Made by a program: the position numbers and the translations under genes
Part shown: positions 12,601-27,600 of the stretch, in pieces
Numbering within the stretch: the first letter of the stretch is position 1
Layout of the letters: every line of letters starts with the position of its first letter
NCBI GenBank assembly: GCA_902728285.1
Contig: CACVBU010000597.1
Location: 1 to 64,000 of the forward strand
Source: Clytia hemisphaerica
Lineage: Eukaryota > Cnidaria > Hydrozoa > Leptothecata > Clytiidae
Reading direction: 5' to 3'
DNA: 64,000 bases
Notes under the pieces: model-generated
Seen by the model: only the letters and a program-made list of their open reading frames with translations
Told to the model about the DNA's origin: nothing
Databases searched by the model: none

Positions 12601-15600
12601 ATTGCACATAGCATACTATTGCAAGGGTGTTTGCTCTTGTCTGCTAGTAGAAATACATTAACCTTTTTTCTTTTTTCAAACAACATTTTCACTTTTTCAG
12701 TCAACAGATAACTATGAAGGAGGAATTTCCAAATCAAGAACCTGCTGTTTATGCTCCAAGAAAAGCTGTGTCATCATAAACGTTGTGCTTGTTATTCTGT
12801 GTATTTGTCTAATATCAGCGACTACATACCTTGGAATTCAATCAACAAAAACATCATCAAGAAAATCTCGAACTACTTTGGAAGCAGGGTTAAAATTTTA
12901 CCAAGTGTCAGATACCCATTTAGACATTTATTACAATGAAAAAGTTAATGGTTTGAATTGGCAGATGTGCAGAGCAATAAAACGAAAAAATGGGTACATT
13001 TGTTTGGTTGTATCTATCATGTGTACTTGTACCTTTTCCATTGTTTTGTGTCTTTGTTCAATTGTTTTTGTTTCATATTTTTAGTGTATGGCAACAAGAA
13101 TGTTTAAAATGAGGGGTCCTGCTCTTTGCAGGTTTTATTTGGCTTCATTTGAATAAGATTCTCCTAACTTGTTTTAGGTATAAAGTCAATTACACAGAAG
13201 GGGCAGCTCCTTATGGCAGGATAAAATGTGATTCACCATACAAATTGTTACAATCATCAGCAGATTTTATTGGAAACCTGAATAGAGACACTAAAGCTGA
13301 ATTTGTCATTTTGTCAGGTAGGTCACCAGGTTTCTCAAGATTTTTTGGTAAAAGTTATTTCAACAAAAAAAGGAAAATGTTTTGAAGATTGATGTCAAAA
13401 AATTGTCTCATGGTTCATTCATATCAATAAGAATGAATTACAAATGATACCCATCAACCTGAGAAGCCTTCAGTGCAATATTGGTTGTCATCACTAATAT
13501 AATCCTTTTTGGACCTACATCAGAGGTCCGTTAAATTAATCTTTGATTGTTCGTTGGTCTGTCTGACGTTAGTCTGCTATCTTACAGTAAGGGAAGAAAA
13601 TTTGGCAGATTTGTCTGAAATCCGCCAAATTAAGTTCTTGACAAATTTGATTTTTTTCTTTTTATGTTCTTACCAAAATTAGCTTTGTCACTGATCAACC
13701 AAATTGAATTTCCTACAAAAAAACTTTTTCAGCCATCCGCCAAATTAAATTTCCACCAAAATTTCTTCCCTTAAAAAGGTAACAGCTTTTCTGGTGAGTC
13801 ATCACTTTGTGGGCAAATTTGGGCCGAAAAGTGCCTAAAAGCAGCATGTAGCTTGTTTTTCCTTTTTCTTCGATCTATTTTTATATATTTAAATCCTAAT
13901 AAAAACTAATGTAATTTGAACCATGACATAGTACATCATAATGACTTAATATTAACTTTTCAGGTGATCAATCAGCTCATGCTTACTCTAGTTTTGAAGT
14001 GGATGCATACAAAAGCATAGTATGGTCAATTGTCAACAGCACAAGAATCTTCTATGAAGCTACTGGTTTGCCAATCATTTTCAGCATTGGTATGAGATAA
14101 ATTTAGTAATTACACGTTTTTATAAAAGAACATCTAATTTTTTTATGCTTTCAGATGTTCTTAACTTTTTGAGTTTTAAGCATAAAAATGTTCTTAAAAT
14201 GTTCTGAAATTCACCATTGTATGTGCTTTCTTGTGCAATTTCCAGAAAAATTTGCCGTTCTAGCATCCATAAAGCCTTAAGATGTAAACAACTTGATCTT
14301 AATATTTTTTGCCATCGAAGCCTTATGTTATAGTTTTTTCATACAAAATAACGTGTAATGACTTAAAAGTAACAATTCCATAAACAAAAGAGTGTTCAAA
14401 AGTGTTTAGAAAAAGAATAACTAGCAGAGAGTTATATCTGTGATAATTTGAATAAGTAATTTGATGCCTTTACACTCAAATTAGAAATGTGACAGATCTA
14501 CGTATCTATGTATCTATGTCGGGCGTACGGTATTTCGGAATTGCGGAAATCAACCCTTTTTTCTTCGGAATATTGGAAATCGGGGAAAATTTCTTCGGTA
14601 CTTCAGAATTCTGAAATTCTTTTGGTATCGGAAATCCATGAATTTTTGCTTCGAAATTTGGGTATTATAAAGTTTTTATCTCCCTTTTTCGGAATTCATA
14701 CATGAAAATAATCAAAATTTGATCGGAAATTAGTCAAAACAAGGAAAATACCCAAAAAATTGGCAAGTATTTTTTTACGAAATTTCGGAAATTTTGGCTA
14801 AATTATTCGTTATTTCGTAAATCACAAACCCTGTATGCCCCCCCCCCTACAATCAGCACGGAAATATATTGGCAATTTTGGGATTTTAAAGTTTTTTAGA
14901 ATTTAAAAGTCGAAGCAGGTCGAACCGAGAATGGCAGTTTCAGTATCTCCACTTTCCTTAATCGGATTTTTTGATTTGGAAGGGGTTAAGTGGCTCCCAG
15001 ACTATAATTTCAGCCTTATTGGAACATTTTTAAGTCTAATGTTAAAACTCTGAGTTAAAACTCTTCTTCTGAATTGTACTTCAAAGCACTTAACAATCAC
15101 TTGCGGTTTTAAAGTTTTGAGAGAATTCCCCTTTTTTGCGAAATATTTCGGCGCTGATTGTAGATTTGATATTTCATTGTGTTGGTTAAAAAAAATTAGA
15201 ACTATCTGTATTCAATTTATTTTTTTTCAATTCTCGCAAAGCCTAAAATAGAATTTGGTGTTTTGAAGGACATTGTGATCTCCTTTATAGGGAATAATGA
15301 TTTACCCGTCCATTATAATCCACCAACAGAAAATCCTGACTTGTTCTATGGAGATTTGGTAAATGAACTGCGGAAATACATCTTCCCAAAAGCAACAGTT
15401 ATGTCAGAACTGAACAGTCCTAAAGATTTTAATGAAACATTTTTACAAGGTGGCTACTATGTTGCCCATGTGTCAGGTAGGTGATTTTCATACTGTTTTT
15501 GGTGGATTTTTAAAATAGTCAAGGGTGAGTATTACATATAGCATGTCCAAAAGGCCATAAATTTGGCGTAGATGTAGATTTCAGGAATTGCTGTTGTTTT

Positions 15601-18600
15601 TTTTGGGAAATTAGGGAAAAACTGCTTAATAAAGTCCCCCATATTAAAGTAATTATTATACTAAAACCAGGCTTTTTAGAACAATTTAATTTGATAGCTG
15701 GAAATTATTTTCAAAAATAAATAAATTGGGGGGGGGTCCTAATAACATTCGAAAATTAATAACCGGGTGAACGTTTATTCGAGACCTTAGAGTACAGTGA
15801 AGTCTCCATAATCTCCATTTCAAAAAATAAATAAATTGGGGGAGGGTGCTAATAACTTTCGAAAATTAATAACCTGGGGAACGTTTATTCGAGACCTTCG
15901 AGTACAGTGGAGTCTCCATAACTCGAACCTGCAAGGGGAACACGTATTTGTTAGAGTTATGGAAATTGGTCTTCAGGTGCTTGTTTACTGAAGGGACTAG
16001 AGAACTTGTTCGAAACAAAGAGAAATACGAGATATAGAAGTTCGAGTTATGGAAATTCAACTGTAAATGCATTTACAAATTTACAAATACATTTATGAAG
16101 GTGTTTGCTTATCTAGTGAATTTAAGTATAGTATAATTTTGAAGAGAATAATTTTGCATAAGTTCCTTTTTCTCTCTATTTAGAGTTGGTTCAAATTATC
16201 ACATTAAACACCAATTATTGGAATACAAAGTGCTTCAAAAATAATCCAAATATTACATATATTGGAGATATGCAAATAAAGTGGCTGGAAAATAGTCTCA
16301 ATAATGCTTCGAAGTCAAACAAGAGAGTTATTGTGACTGGTCACATCCCTCCAGGGTAATTATGCCTTGTAGATATACTGCTCTTTTGTCATATTTTATT
16401 ATTTTCTTCTACAAATTTTATATCATCACATATCACGGTTTTCTTGGTTCCCAGGAGGGGTACTTCGGCAAAAATGGGTGCTGGGTATGTGCGTACCTTA
16501 AGGGTCAGGTTTTTCGCTTTTCAAAGTCTCTCTAAAAATCAGAAATTTTCAGTCTCTCTAAGGGTCGGAAAATTCACGATATTTAGGAAATTGTAAAAAA
16601 GTTTCTCTTAGGGTGGGTAAGTGGGAGAAAATTTTTTTGGACCTACCTTAAGGTAGTCCTTCAAATTAACCCTGTCCGTCCGTCCGTTCGTTTGTCTGTT
16701 GCCAGCTTTTCTCGGGATCGGCTCATTAGTTTTTTCTAGTTTTTTGCACAATGATGCAAAATGGCAATGACCAAAATATGACGGAGCCCGACTTTCGAAA
16801 AAAAAAATTTTCCGGGCGAAAATGGCGGAAATATGCCGGAAAAATTGGTTTTTCAGCATTTTCTCGAGATTTCATCATTAATTTTTTCTGGTTTTTTGCT
16901 CAAAGATGCCCAAAACATGACCTAGTCCGATTTTTGAGAAAAAATTTTCCCCGGCGGGAATGGCTGAAATATGCCGGAAATCGCCGTTTTTCTAGATTTT
17001 CATTGGACTTTTTCCTTATAATTGGTTGTTTTTTCATTCAAAAACATTATTAATAGCAATGCCCACCATCAAGCATGTTTCAATTTTCAATAAAATTGAA
17101 TTTTGAACCCGGAACTATTTTAAAAGTCGCCGGAACAACCTATTTTCGCCGGAAAGACAGTATTCCTTGAATTTCTTGAGCTTTACTTTATGTTTTTTTA
17201 TGAAATTTTGCACACTGATGCAATATGACAATACCTAAAATGTGACGGAGCCCTATTTTCGAAAAACATTTTTTTTCCAGCCGAAAATGCCGGAAATATG
17301 TCGGAAAAACCGTTTTTTAACATTTTCTCGAATTTTCATTTTTAGTTTTTTGTGATTTTTTTCCGGTTGAAAATGCCGGAAATCGCCGTTTTTGCAGATT
17401 TTCATCGGATTTTTTCCTTATATTTCTATGTTTTTCACACAACAACATTATTGATAACAATGCTCACCATCAAGCATGATTCAATTGTAAATAAAACTGA
17501 TTTTTGCAACCAGAACCTATTTATTTTTTCCCTACAACCCTTCCCTCTCCCCCCCCCCATCAGCAATCAAGGATGAATTTATTGCGTTAAGTGTATTTTC
17601 GCTAAACGCTATATTTTCTGACTGATCTTTTTCATTTTTCTTTTCGCATTGCTATCTAACTTTCATCATCAGGATGAATGGTCCATTCAGCATGTTGCTT
17701 GTTTAAATTCTCTCTAAGAGTCACCTCTTCAGCAAAACTCAGTCTCTCTAAGGGTCAGGGTTTGGAGGTCCGGCACGCACATACCCAGCATCCCTCAACC
17801 CTAGTAGCCCACCCCCATCGGGTCTTGGTTGAACTGGAATATTTCTACTTCACTGCCTTAAGAGGATAAAATTTCGCGAATCAAAGGCCTATATAAACTA
17901 ATTTACCCGTCTTGCAATGCAGGGATTAAGTAGTTAATTCCGTTCTTATGGCTGAAATAATTTCGTGTGGACTAATTTTCGCGAATCAAAGGCCTTCAAA
18001 ATTTTCGCTTGGACGCGAAAATGGCCAAAATTCGCGAAAACCGCGAAAATTAATCCACACGAAAATTGATCCGCTTAAGGTATTACAAGCTAATGAAAAG
18101 GGATAAAAGGCTTTACCAGATCTGATTTATGTTAGTTGTGCAAGGATTTCAGTGAGACACTAAACCCAATGAAGAATAGTTAGAGTCTTAGAGAGAGGAA
18201 TCCTAAACAATTTCCAGGCAAGAAAAAGGAGTACATGAAGCACCTGGAAGCACTGTTCTTTGATTTGTTTTCTTCCTTCATTTATTTTTAAGAATCTGGC
18301 AGTGAATGTTACTTTTAAGCGTTCGACGTTAAAAATCAAGTGCTACCCACAACTAAGAAACCTAAGAAATTACTCCTACTTTCCAACTTTACTTGAATAA
18401 CTAAATTTATTTTGAAGAGCCTGTGACCATGTTCGCACGTAACGGTTCTGTTTCGCTCCGATACTAAATGAAGCCATTCTACTGGTTAGAAGTGACGTAA
18501 AGCTTAAATGTAACCAATAGAATGGCTTCATTTCATTTCGGAGCGAAACATAACGGCAGCGTGTGAACGTGATCGGCTTCAACAAATAAAATATTCCCTT

Positions 18601-21600
18601 TTTTCACATTTTCAAGTGTTTCAACGTATGGAAATGAAGGGAGTTATTGGCTGAAGAATTACACAACGAAATACATCCAACTTGTTTCCAACTACTCTGA
18701 CATCATCATAGGTATACTATTATTTCAGAGTACCTATTTCGTTATCATAATTTTGTACTTATATAGTTTGAATGAATTGTCGAGTTTTATAGTTGGGGGC
18801 CAAGCCTGGGGCCCCGTGACATCTTTTTTACGACGTAGCAATTTTTAGTCTATTCCAAAGAACAGTATTATTTTTGAGAGGGAAGACGTGGATTAGGCCC
18901 GGGAAAACTTTTTATGACCAGGCAAAACTGCAAGGGAAAATGTGGAGTAGAAAATAACTGATTTTCAAAAGTCAAAATAAACGAAAATGATCAGTACCAG
19001 TAATTGGAGTTTTTCCCAACTTTGTTTTCGAAAGGGAATAAGTAGGACGGAATTCCCACACATCTAAACATAAACAAAATCAAAAACTCTCGAACTAACA
19101 ATATTATTGTATTGATTTGTCAACATATGGATTCAACGAAAGATTTGCAATGCAAAGTCTTCAATTCAATGCTATAGATATTCACTAAGCTTCGCACAGG
19201 ACATTTACAGTGTACAGAAACACCTGGAAACACCCCTGTCTCTGTACCCCGATTGAGTACCGAAAAATTCAATGGGTGCAAGTCAAAACTTTAAAGCCCT
19301 CTCGGTCGGGACTAGCCAGTGCCTTACCACAAACCAATTTTTTTCTTTGTTTTTAACAGACGTTAAATCGCGATAAAAAAGCGGTTTTCGTCTAACAGGC
19401 TAGGTCGGGACAACTATCATATAATATTTTTCCACTGGGGTAAAAAAGATTTCTTGTTCTTTCATCGTATTTTCACTTTTCTGTGTTATCACTGGGGTGA
19501 GAGAGACCATCTGAATTTCCACTGGCGACACTGGGGCTGACTGGGGTGACCGTTTTCTTAACTGGGGTGAAAAAATGAGGGCTTTGTTGAGTAATCTTTT
19601 CACTGGGGCGGGCCCTGATGGGGCACAGACACATGGATGTACAAAAGGGTCCACAGAAGGGTCCAGAAAACTGTAAAATACTTTGTGTTTGTGGAAAAAG
19701 TTATTATGTGATAAATTGTCGTGACCTGTACAAGGAAATAGTAGGATGTAAATCTGAGTATATAGGGCATCTCGAGTTTCAGTTGTTTGTTAGTATTTTC
19801 AATTTTCTTATTGGACCTAACCCGGTGGGGTGGAGGTCCTATAAATTAACCTGTGTTCGTCCGTACGTTTGTCTGTTACCAACTTTTCTCAGGATTGAAT
19901 CATAGGAATCTTTTGGTTTTTGGTACAAAGGTGCAAATTGGTGGGTGGCCAAAATGTGACGGAGCCCGATTTTCGAAAAATTTGGGCCAAAAAACGGCTA
20001 AAAAACGGGTTTAAAAATTGGATCATTAATTTTTTCTGACTTTTTGCATGAAAATAGGGTACCATCATAGGTAAAAGATGGCTCAAGCAGATTTTTTTGG
20101 CTCAAAAAAACGCATGTTTATCTATAAGAATCAGTATTTTTTCTAAACAAAGGAAATGTCACCTTAAAGTGCGATGGTTTGAGTTTTCTAGAAACACTTA
20201 TTATTTTTCTGGCTGAAAAACGAATCTTTATCTATATAAGAATCACTATTTACTAGCAAGTAGCTGTCGCTATGAATGCCCCGCCGATAGCAGATATTAG
20301 CCCAGAGGAACTTAGCCATGAAGAGAGCAAGGGAATCATAATCAGACTATAAAATGGTGAAATGAGTCTTCATAAAAAGTGCTCAATGTTACTAGAGCTG
20401 TTTAAAGTTAAGAAACACGAGCCGATGCGGTTACAAATTTCTCAGTAAGATCCATACATACCGAAAGTGTCAATCCAAAAAAACACTACACTTTCTGATG
20501 CAAATTGAACTAAATTAAAACCATTACAGGTTTCGCAACATGTTAAGAACTAGAATGATATCAAAGTTGATTTTCTTCAATCACCAGATAAAAATCACTT
20601 TTGAAAACCCTAACATAAGAATGTGTACTGTGAAACTGAAAGTGCTTCCCTTCCATAAAGAATACATAATGCAGATTAAAGGTGAATGTGAATTCCAAAA
20701 TGAAATTGAATAGAATTTCAGTCATTTGATTTGAAATTTAAAGAGTAAGTAACTTTGGACTGGTGGCATACTGTAGATATAATTTATTTGTATCAAAGGT
20801 TACTGAAAATTATCTGAAAAACTTTAACAATCTTTATACGTGTTTCTGCAAAAAGTTTTCAGTTAAAATAAAATTTCTTCATGGTTACTAAAGATATGAA
20901 TTTAATAGTTGCTCTCAAAATTGGCAGTTGAATCAGATACTTTTAATAAAGGTATTAATTTCCAGTGATTAAAAATTTCCCGGATTTCACAGCCTTTGTT
21001 CTTATCTACGAAAGACAATAAAATAAAATCCTAAGAAAATCTGAAAAAGGGCCTTCAGCGAAAGTTAGTCACCATGAAAATATTAAGACATCATCTAATC
21101 CGCCACTGTACACAATTTCTTCTATTGCTGTGTAATCCACTTCCACTTCCCTGGCAAGCAAGAAAGCAGAGATTCTTCAACGAAATGACTGTTAATACAT
21201 AAAAATACCAAAACTTATTTTATCACTTTTTGAAAATAACTTAACGTGGGAAAACACGAAAATAATCCTTATTGCGAAAAGCTTAAATTTTGTGGATAGT
21301 GGATGCCCAACCGTGAGTATAAATTAATGGTTGAATGAATTATTACGAAGAATTAATCTAGGTGAATTGCTGAAGAATTGATAAATTTAAATAATACAAA
21401 TTAGGGCCTAATTAATTAATCCTGTATTAATTAATTCTGCATTAATTTGTCCTCGCATAAATTCATACTCTTAAGGTAATTTCTACGAAATATAAATTGA
21501 TCTAATTAAAGTAGTGCCAGACTTTGTATTTCAACAAGTGTGTTTGTTTCACTCCCATAAAAACAGATTCATCTTGTCTTCAATCCATATGTTTTGAAAA

Positions 21601-24600
21601 TAAAGGCCATGGGAATTTCAGATACTGTGTCCTGTTGTAACAACCGTCAACATGGTTAAAAACTTTTCACTTCACAGGTAGGTACAACATTTGTGTTTGT
21701 ATTTTATTGGACGTCTGGTTCTAAAAAGTCAAAAAGTTTGTTCAGTTTAGATTTGAGCAAAGTATGCTCCTGCGTTCAACATCAATACGGTACAGCGTGC
21801 CATGGTGGTATTAGTAGAGAGAGTGTTCGAGTCTGTTCATAATATGAGGCTGAAAATCTTCGGCGTACATACATATCGAAGTACCGTTCTGGCACAGTGA
21901 CATAAACAGCATTTTCAAAGTTTGCTTAAGCTTCAATACAATATTGACGTAAAGAATTATTCACAAAATAGCATCAAATACTCCATAATCCATCGTTTTT
22001 CGGCTTTTGTTCCGCTTCTGTTTACATCTTTCTGCTCGCTGCCCCCCATGCTCAACCATTTTTTGCTGTAACACTGTGCTTCTGTGACGAAGGGAATTTA
22101 GATATTTTTCCAATTAATACTACGTTTTCTAACAAGTGTAAATAACATCAGTAAATTAGTAACTCTGGCGTGTGATTTACGATAGTTCTCTTTCAAGTCC
22201 TTCTCCTTCAAATTCTCCTTTCGAGTCCTTTTCCTTTGAGCTCTTCTTTCGAAGTCCTCTTCATTCGAGCTCTTCCTTCCAAGTCCTTTTCCTTCGAATT
22301 CTCCTTTTCAAGTCCTTCTCCTTCAAGTTCTCCTTTTCAAGTCCTTCTCCTTCAAGTTCTCCTTTTCAAGTCCTTCTCCTTTCGAGCTCTGCTTTCCAAG
22401 TCTTCTTCCTTCGAGCTCTCCCTTCCAAGTCCTTGATTTCTTTCCTTTACTCGCTCATATTTGCTCGCCCTATTCAGGGGTCTGGGCTCGAGGGTCTGAG
22501 CTCCACTCTATTGATTTCTATTCATCTTTCAGTTCATTAATATCGTGTTGGCTTAGTCCCAGTCTCTGTTTGCATTATTCATCAATGATTAGTTTACTAG
22601 CTTCACATCTCCGACGTTCGACAAGTGACGTCCTCGTCACTTCAAAAAAAAAATTGGGATCGTGGTTTCGCTTACTTCTTTCTTTCAGGAATCATTAACT
22701 TTTTAATGCTTTTGCTTTTGTGCTGATGTTTTGGTGCAATTAAGTGCTCAATTGTGGTTGTTTACTTATCGAGTTTTCAAAACTGTTTCAAAGGGTTTAT
22801 TCTTCTCTGGATTTTAGTTAGTACATTGATATGACTCCACATCCTCATTGTTTGACAGTGACGTTCTCACTGGACTGCATTTCAAGTTTTCATCTTTGCA
22901 GGTCTTCAAGTTGTTTTCATTGTTGATGTCGGTTCTTTATATATCAAATTTTACGTATAGTTAACAATTTTCTAATGCTGAAATATTTTATCTGAAAACA
23001 ACTAAATTACAAATTATCGTCTGATTCATAAATATTACATAAACTCATCTCTTAAAAATTTCATAAAATCAATAAACTATTTGTTCAATTTCAGTTTCTC
23101 TTTTAACATTTCAGTCTTTAGGTAATTGTTAGTTTCATTCGGTAAACATATCTGCATTCTATTCGACATCTCGGAATTTATTCAAAAATTTCTCTGCGCT
23201 AATTTTTGTCTTGGTTGTAGTCGGTTAACTGTCCTTCTCAATGTACGCAATTTTGACTCGATGTAACTTTTTTTTTTTTGGTTTGGTGCTCTGTGCAGTT
23301 CTTTAAATATTCGTGTTTCATTAAATATCAACTTTATCAAGCATGGTTAAGTATTGAGTACTCAACACAATGAACGAAGTTTATTTTTGTTTCTGGGATA
23401 AATTTGTTGTTTTTCAGAAATTCTTTTCTTGTACTCGTAGATTTTTCGGTTGTGCCATTGGTTTTTCTGGTCGTATATTTTATCATCGTTGAGAATTCTT
23501 TCACTGATTTTTGGTTGCTGCTGGTTTTTCACTTGGTATTGTATTGTAAGATTTATCAACGATATGATATTCATAATCAGGATGTACAACGTTGGTAAAA
23601 TCATTTTCAGTAGCAGACTCAGTTGTATCTTGTTTCTGCTTCGATTTATCTGGTATTTTCGGCATTTCAGTTGAAACCTCATACATTCTGTCGACTGTTT
23701 TGTGGATATTTGAACACTCTCATATGATTTCGGAATATTATTGGACGGGTGTTCAATATTCTTGGACGGCTCTTGAACACTACAACATGGATTTTTAATA
23801 CTCTCGGTTGGCTTCTTCATAATATCGGACGGTTTTTCGATAATATCGGTCGGTTTTTCAACAACTTCGGACGGCTCTTTGACAATTTCGGACGGCTTTT
23901 TAACAATCTCGGACGGCTTTTTGACAATTTCGGATGACTTTTTAACAATCTCGGACGGCTTTTTGACAATTTCGGATGACTTTTTAACAATCTCGGACGG
24001 CTTTTTGACAATCTCGGACGGCTTTTTGACAATTTCGGACGGCTTTTTCACAATTTCGGATGACTTTTTAACAATCTCGGATGACTTTTTGACAATCTTG
24101 GATGACTTTTTGACACTCTCGGACGGCTTTTTAACAATCTTAGACGGCTTTACAATATTCTCGGACTGGGTTATTCTGTAAGACTTTTCAATATTCTTGG
24201 ACAGTTTTTTCTCAATTTCTGACAAATGCTGTGAATTATATGGTGGCTGATGGATAACCTTGGAGGGGGTTTGAATAATTCTAGATGAATGTTGAATCAT
24301 TTCTTGCGATTTCTTTAGCGGAAGATGGCATATCTTTGGAGACAGGTTTGTAATCTTTGACAACGGGTGAAGTTTCGACGGTTCATAAACAATTTCGCTT
24401 GGTGAATGAAACTTCGGTGGTTGTTGATATGTTATACGTGGTCGTTGAATAATTTTTGGTGGTCGGTAATGAACTCTCGGTGGTGAGTGAACTTCGATAA
24501 TGATAGGTGGCGGTTGAAGCTTTGGTGGTTGTATAAATGTCTTACGCGGTTGGCGAATAATTGTCGGTGGTCGGTAGATAATATTTGGTTGTGGGTAAAT

Positions 24601-27600
24601 TTTTGAGGATTCTCGAGGTTTCTGGTCTCTAACCAGCGTTTGCATTGAAGTGTAGCGGCGTCCATCTAAGGAGATTCTTCTATTTTGTTGAGGAGGTCTG
24701 TTCCGTTGTCGCTTGAGATTCTTGATTTTGGCTTGCATTCTTTCGATCTTTCTCATTCCGTCTGTTGATGATGCAAATTTTGGTCGGTCAAGCGTATTGA
24801 TTGTTTGAGGCATTATCATTCGTACCTTTTGTTCGATCATCTCGAATACTTGTTCATCGAGATCTCTTTCATCAGCGTACTCATTTAATGACACTCGTCT
24901 TGGCGTTGCACTGGAAGATTGGATAGTACACGCGTCAGCTGCTAATTTGTCGATCTTTTCGTTCAGCTCTTTGAGCAGTTTGGTGGAGTTCACATTGTAA
25001 TTCGGCTTGATCGCGTTCTCTAATCTGATGTAAGCCACTGCTTCACTGAAGGTTTTGAATCTCTTTAAAATGATTGATATTCGTAAATCCTCATTCAGTC
25101 CGGCGATGAGTGAATCCAATTTCTGCTCATTGCTGTAATTTAATTGCTACACTAGCTCTTCGAGTTTTTCAAGGTAGACATCTAGTGATGAACATTCCTC
25201 TTGTTTGAGTTTGACTAGTTCAGCTTTCTTTAACATTCTGATATCGGACGACCAGAAGTAGTTCAGCAACATCTCTTTTATCAGCTCGTATGAAGGCTTC
25301 ACGTCTGCTGGTAGCATTCTGTAATAGTGCATCGCGTGACCTTGTAAGCCACAATGTTAGAAAAAATGCAAATTTTTGCTCGAAAATGTTGATCTTTTTT
25401 GCTCTAAAAGAGTTTAAAATTGCACTGAAAAAATGCACTGTAAGGGTATGAATTTCACCGATTTTTTTCTGCACTGTAAGGGTGTGATTCTAAAAGCCAA
25501 TTTTTTCGCCGCATATACCGTCAGTTGGTAAACTCACTGCCCCTGAGATTTCTAGCCATATGTTCTTTTTATTTGAATCTTTATTTGATTTCTATTTACG
25601 TCATCAAATAACTCAAACAATACACATCAATTTTTTTGAAAAATAGAAGTCGCCAAAATTCTGCAAAATACATAGCTATTCGGTAATTTTCTCGGAAGCG
25701 ATATCAGAGCCCGATTCGCATCCCCTATATCAAAACTAATTTGGGGATGCATGCAGCCCATTGTTTATTAAGCTTTGCATTTTTCTGATAGTGGATTGTT
25801 TTTATAAAGAAAAGCGTTTAATAGCTTTTTTATTTCTTTTTCAAAAATCTTTTTCAATAGTGTTGATAGTTTCTTCCAATAGATATGCTTTGATTTTTCT
25901 TTATTTTTTTTGTATTTTGTCCAGTTATGTCTCATGTGTTTCATCGTTTCAATGTTCATTGATTAGTTTGATAACCAGGTAGGTCCATAAAAGTATCACT
26001 TGTTTTATATCTGTTTATATGTGTTGGTGTACTTTCATTGTTAAATGAAAGTGAAAGTAAACAGTATATTTCTACACAATGTCACAAAGTTGCATAGGAA
26101 TGGTGTTTTTGATATTTCCACCCAAAAATGGGGGTGGTACCTGAATTTTTTTCCTGGAAAACAGTTACCACCCTGGTGCAGTAAATGTAGAAACCCCTGG
26201 TGCCTAAATTTTTTTTTCTGAAAACAGTTACTTCCCTGGTGTAGTAACTGCAATAGGTGGTGATTCTAGAGAAAAAAAAATTTTAAAAAGACACTTACCA
26301 CACATTATATCTTGCTTGTAGTAAATGCGTGCCGCCTGTTTTAATGAAAAATTTTTTCCCATGCATTTTTTGGATCTACCCCGGTGGAGGTTCTATAGAT
26401 TAACCGTTGTCCGTTCGTTCGTTCGTTCGTTCGTTATGAGCTTTTCTCGAGATTTGCTCGTTAGTTTTTTCTGATTTTTTGCACAATGATGCAAAATGGC
26501 AATGCCGAAAATGTGACGGAGCCCGGTTTTCGGAAAACAAGTTTTTGGGTAAATTTCAGCCAAAAAAGGGCTAAAAAAGTGTTTTTTGGACTTTGTGGAA
26601 TATTTTATCATTATTTTTTTCTGATTTTTTGCATGAAAGTAGGGAAGCATCATAGGTAAAAGATGGCTCAAGTAGATTTTCGCAAAAATAAATTTCAGCT
26701 CAAAAACGCATCTTTATCTATAAGAATCACTATTTAAATAAGCATACATACATGTTCTTAGCCAGATTACTCTATTTTTTTATTTTTCTATATTTTGATT
26801 TCTTAGCCAAATTACGCTCTATTTTTTGAAGAAATAGATATTTTTTACTCATGAAGGCTTAATTTTGAAGAATATTTGTGTTTAGACATAAACTTTTGGC
26901 TGCTAGACGTGTTTTTACAGAAACAATGGCTAAAGTCGATATTTTTTTATAAGCACATTACCAATTGCTTAGTTATTACTATTAGCTTTTCTCGAGATTG
27001 GCTCGTTCATTCTTTATGATTTTTTGCTCTATCTTACAATTCCTGCATTACTAAAAATTGACAAAAAAGAACGACAAATTTCATAAAAAACGACAAAAAA
27101 GAATGACAAATTTCATACTAATTTAAATTTTTATCCATAAGAATCACTATTTATAAGCATACATTAATGTTTTTTAGCCAAATTTCTCAATTGTTTTATT
27201 AGATTGGTGTTCTTTTGCACGTGAAGGCTTAATCTGAAGAATGTTAGTGTTTACCACTGACCTTTATATACCCTGGACCAAGCTTCTCAATGCCAGCCAA
27301 GCAAAATCTTTGATCGGAGTTTTTTGAAAAGTGGTACCCTAATGGCGGCACTACTCGATAGCGCTGTAAATACATCGAGAGCGCTAGGTCTACTTTTCCT
27401 CAAATTCTTTTGATGATGTAGCGGCGTTAGACGTCAATTTTTAACATTGCAATGGCTTCTCCTCGGGTACCAATTCCAAAAAAACTCCAATCAAAGATGG
27501 CAGATATTGCTTGGTCCAGGGTTATATAAAGGTCAGTGGTGTTTACACATGAAGTGTTGGCTGCTCGACGTGTTTTTATAGAGAAATAGGCCAAATTCGA

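Noticed and set aside
19400-19654. 84-codon minus-strand frame with SP/TP motifs
   Set aside because: It arises from the repeated CACTGGGGTGA word on the plus strand; no homology and no splice context.
20273-20353. Short frame starting ATGAATGCCCCGCC
   Set aside because: Only 26 codons in the middle of a long intron, with no splice partners or homology.
22172-22540. 122-codon Ser/Phe-rich plus-strand frame
   Set aside because: It is the translation of a 29-bp minisatellite; the unit length is not a multiple of three and the frame has no other content.
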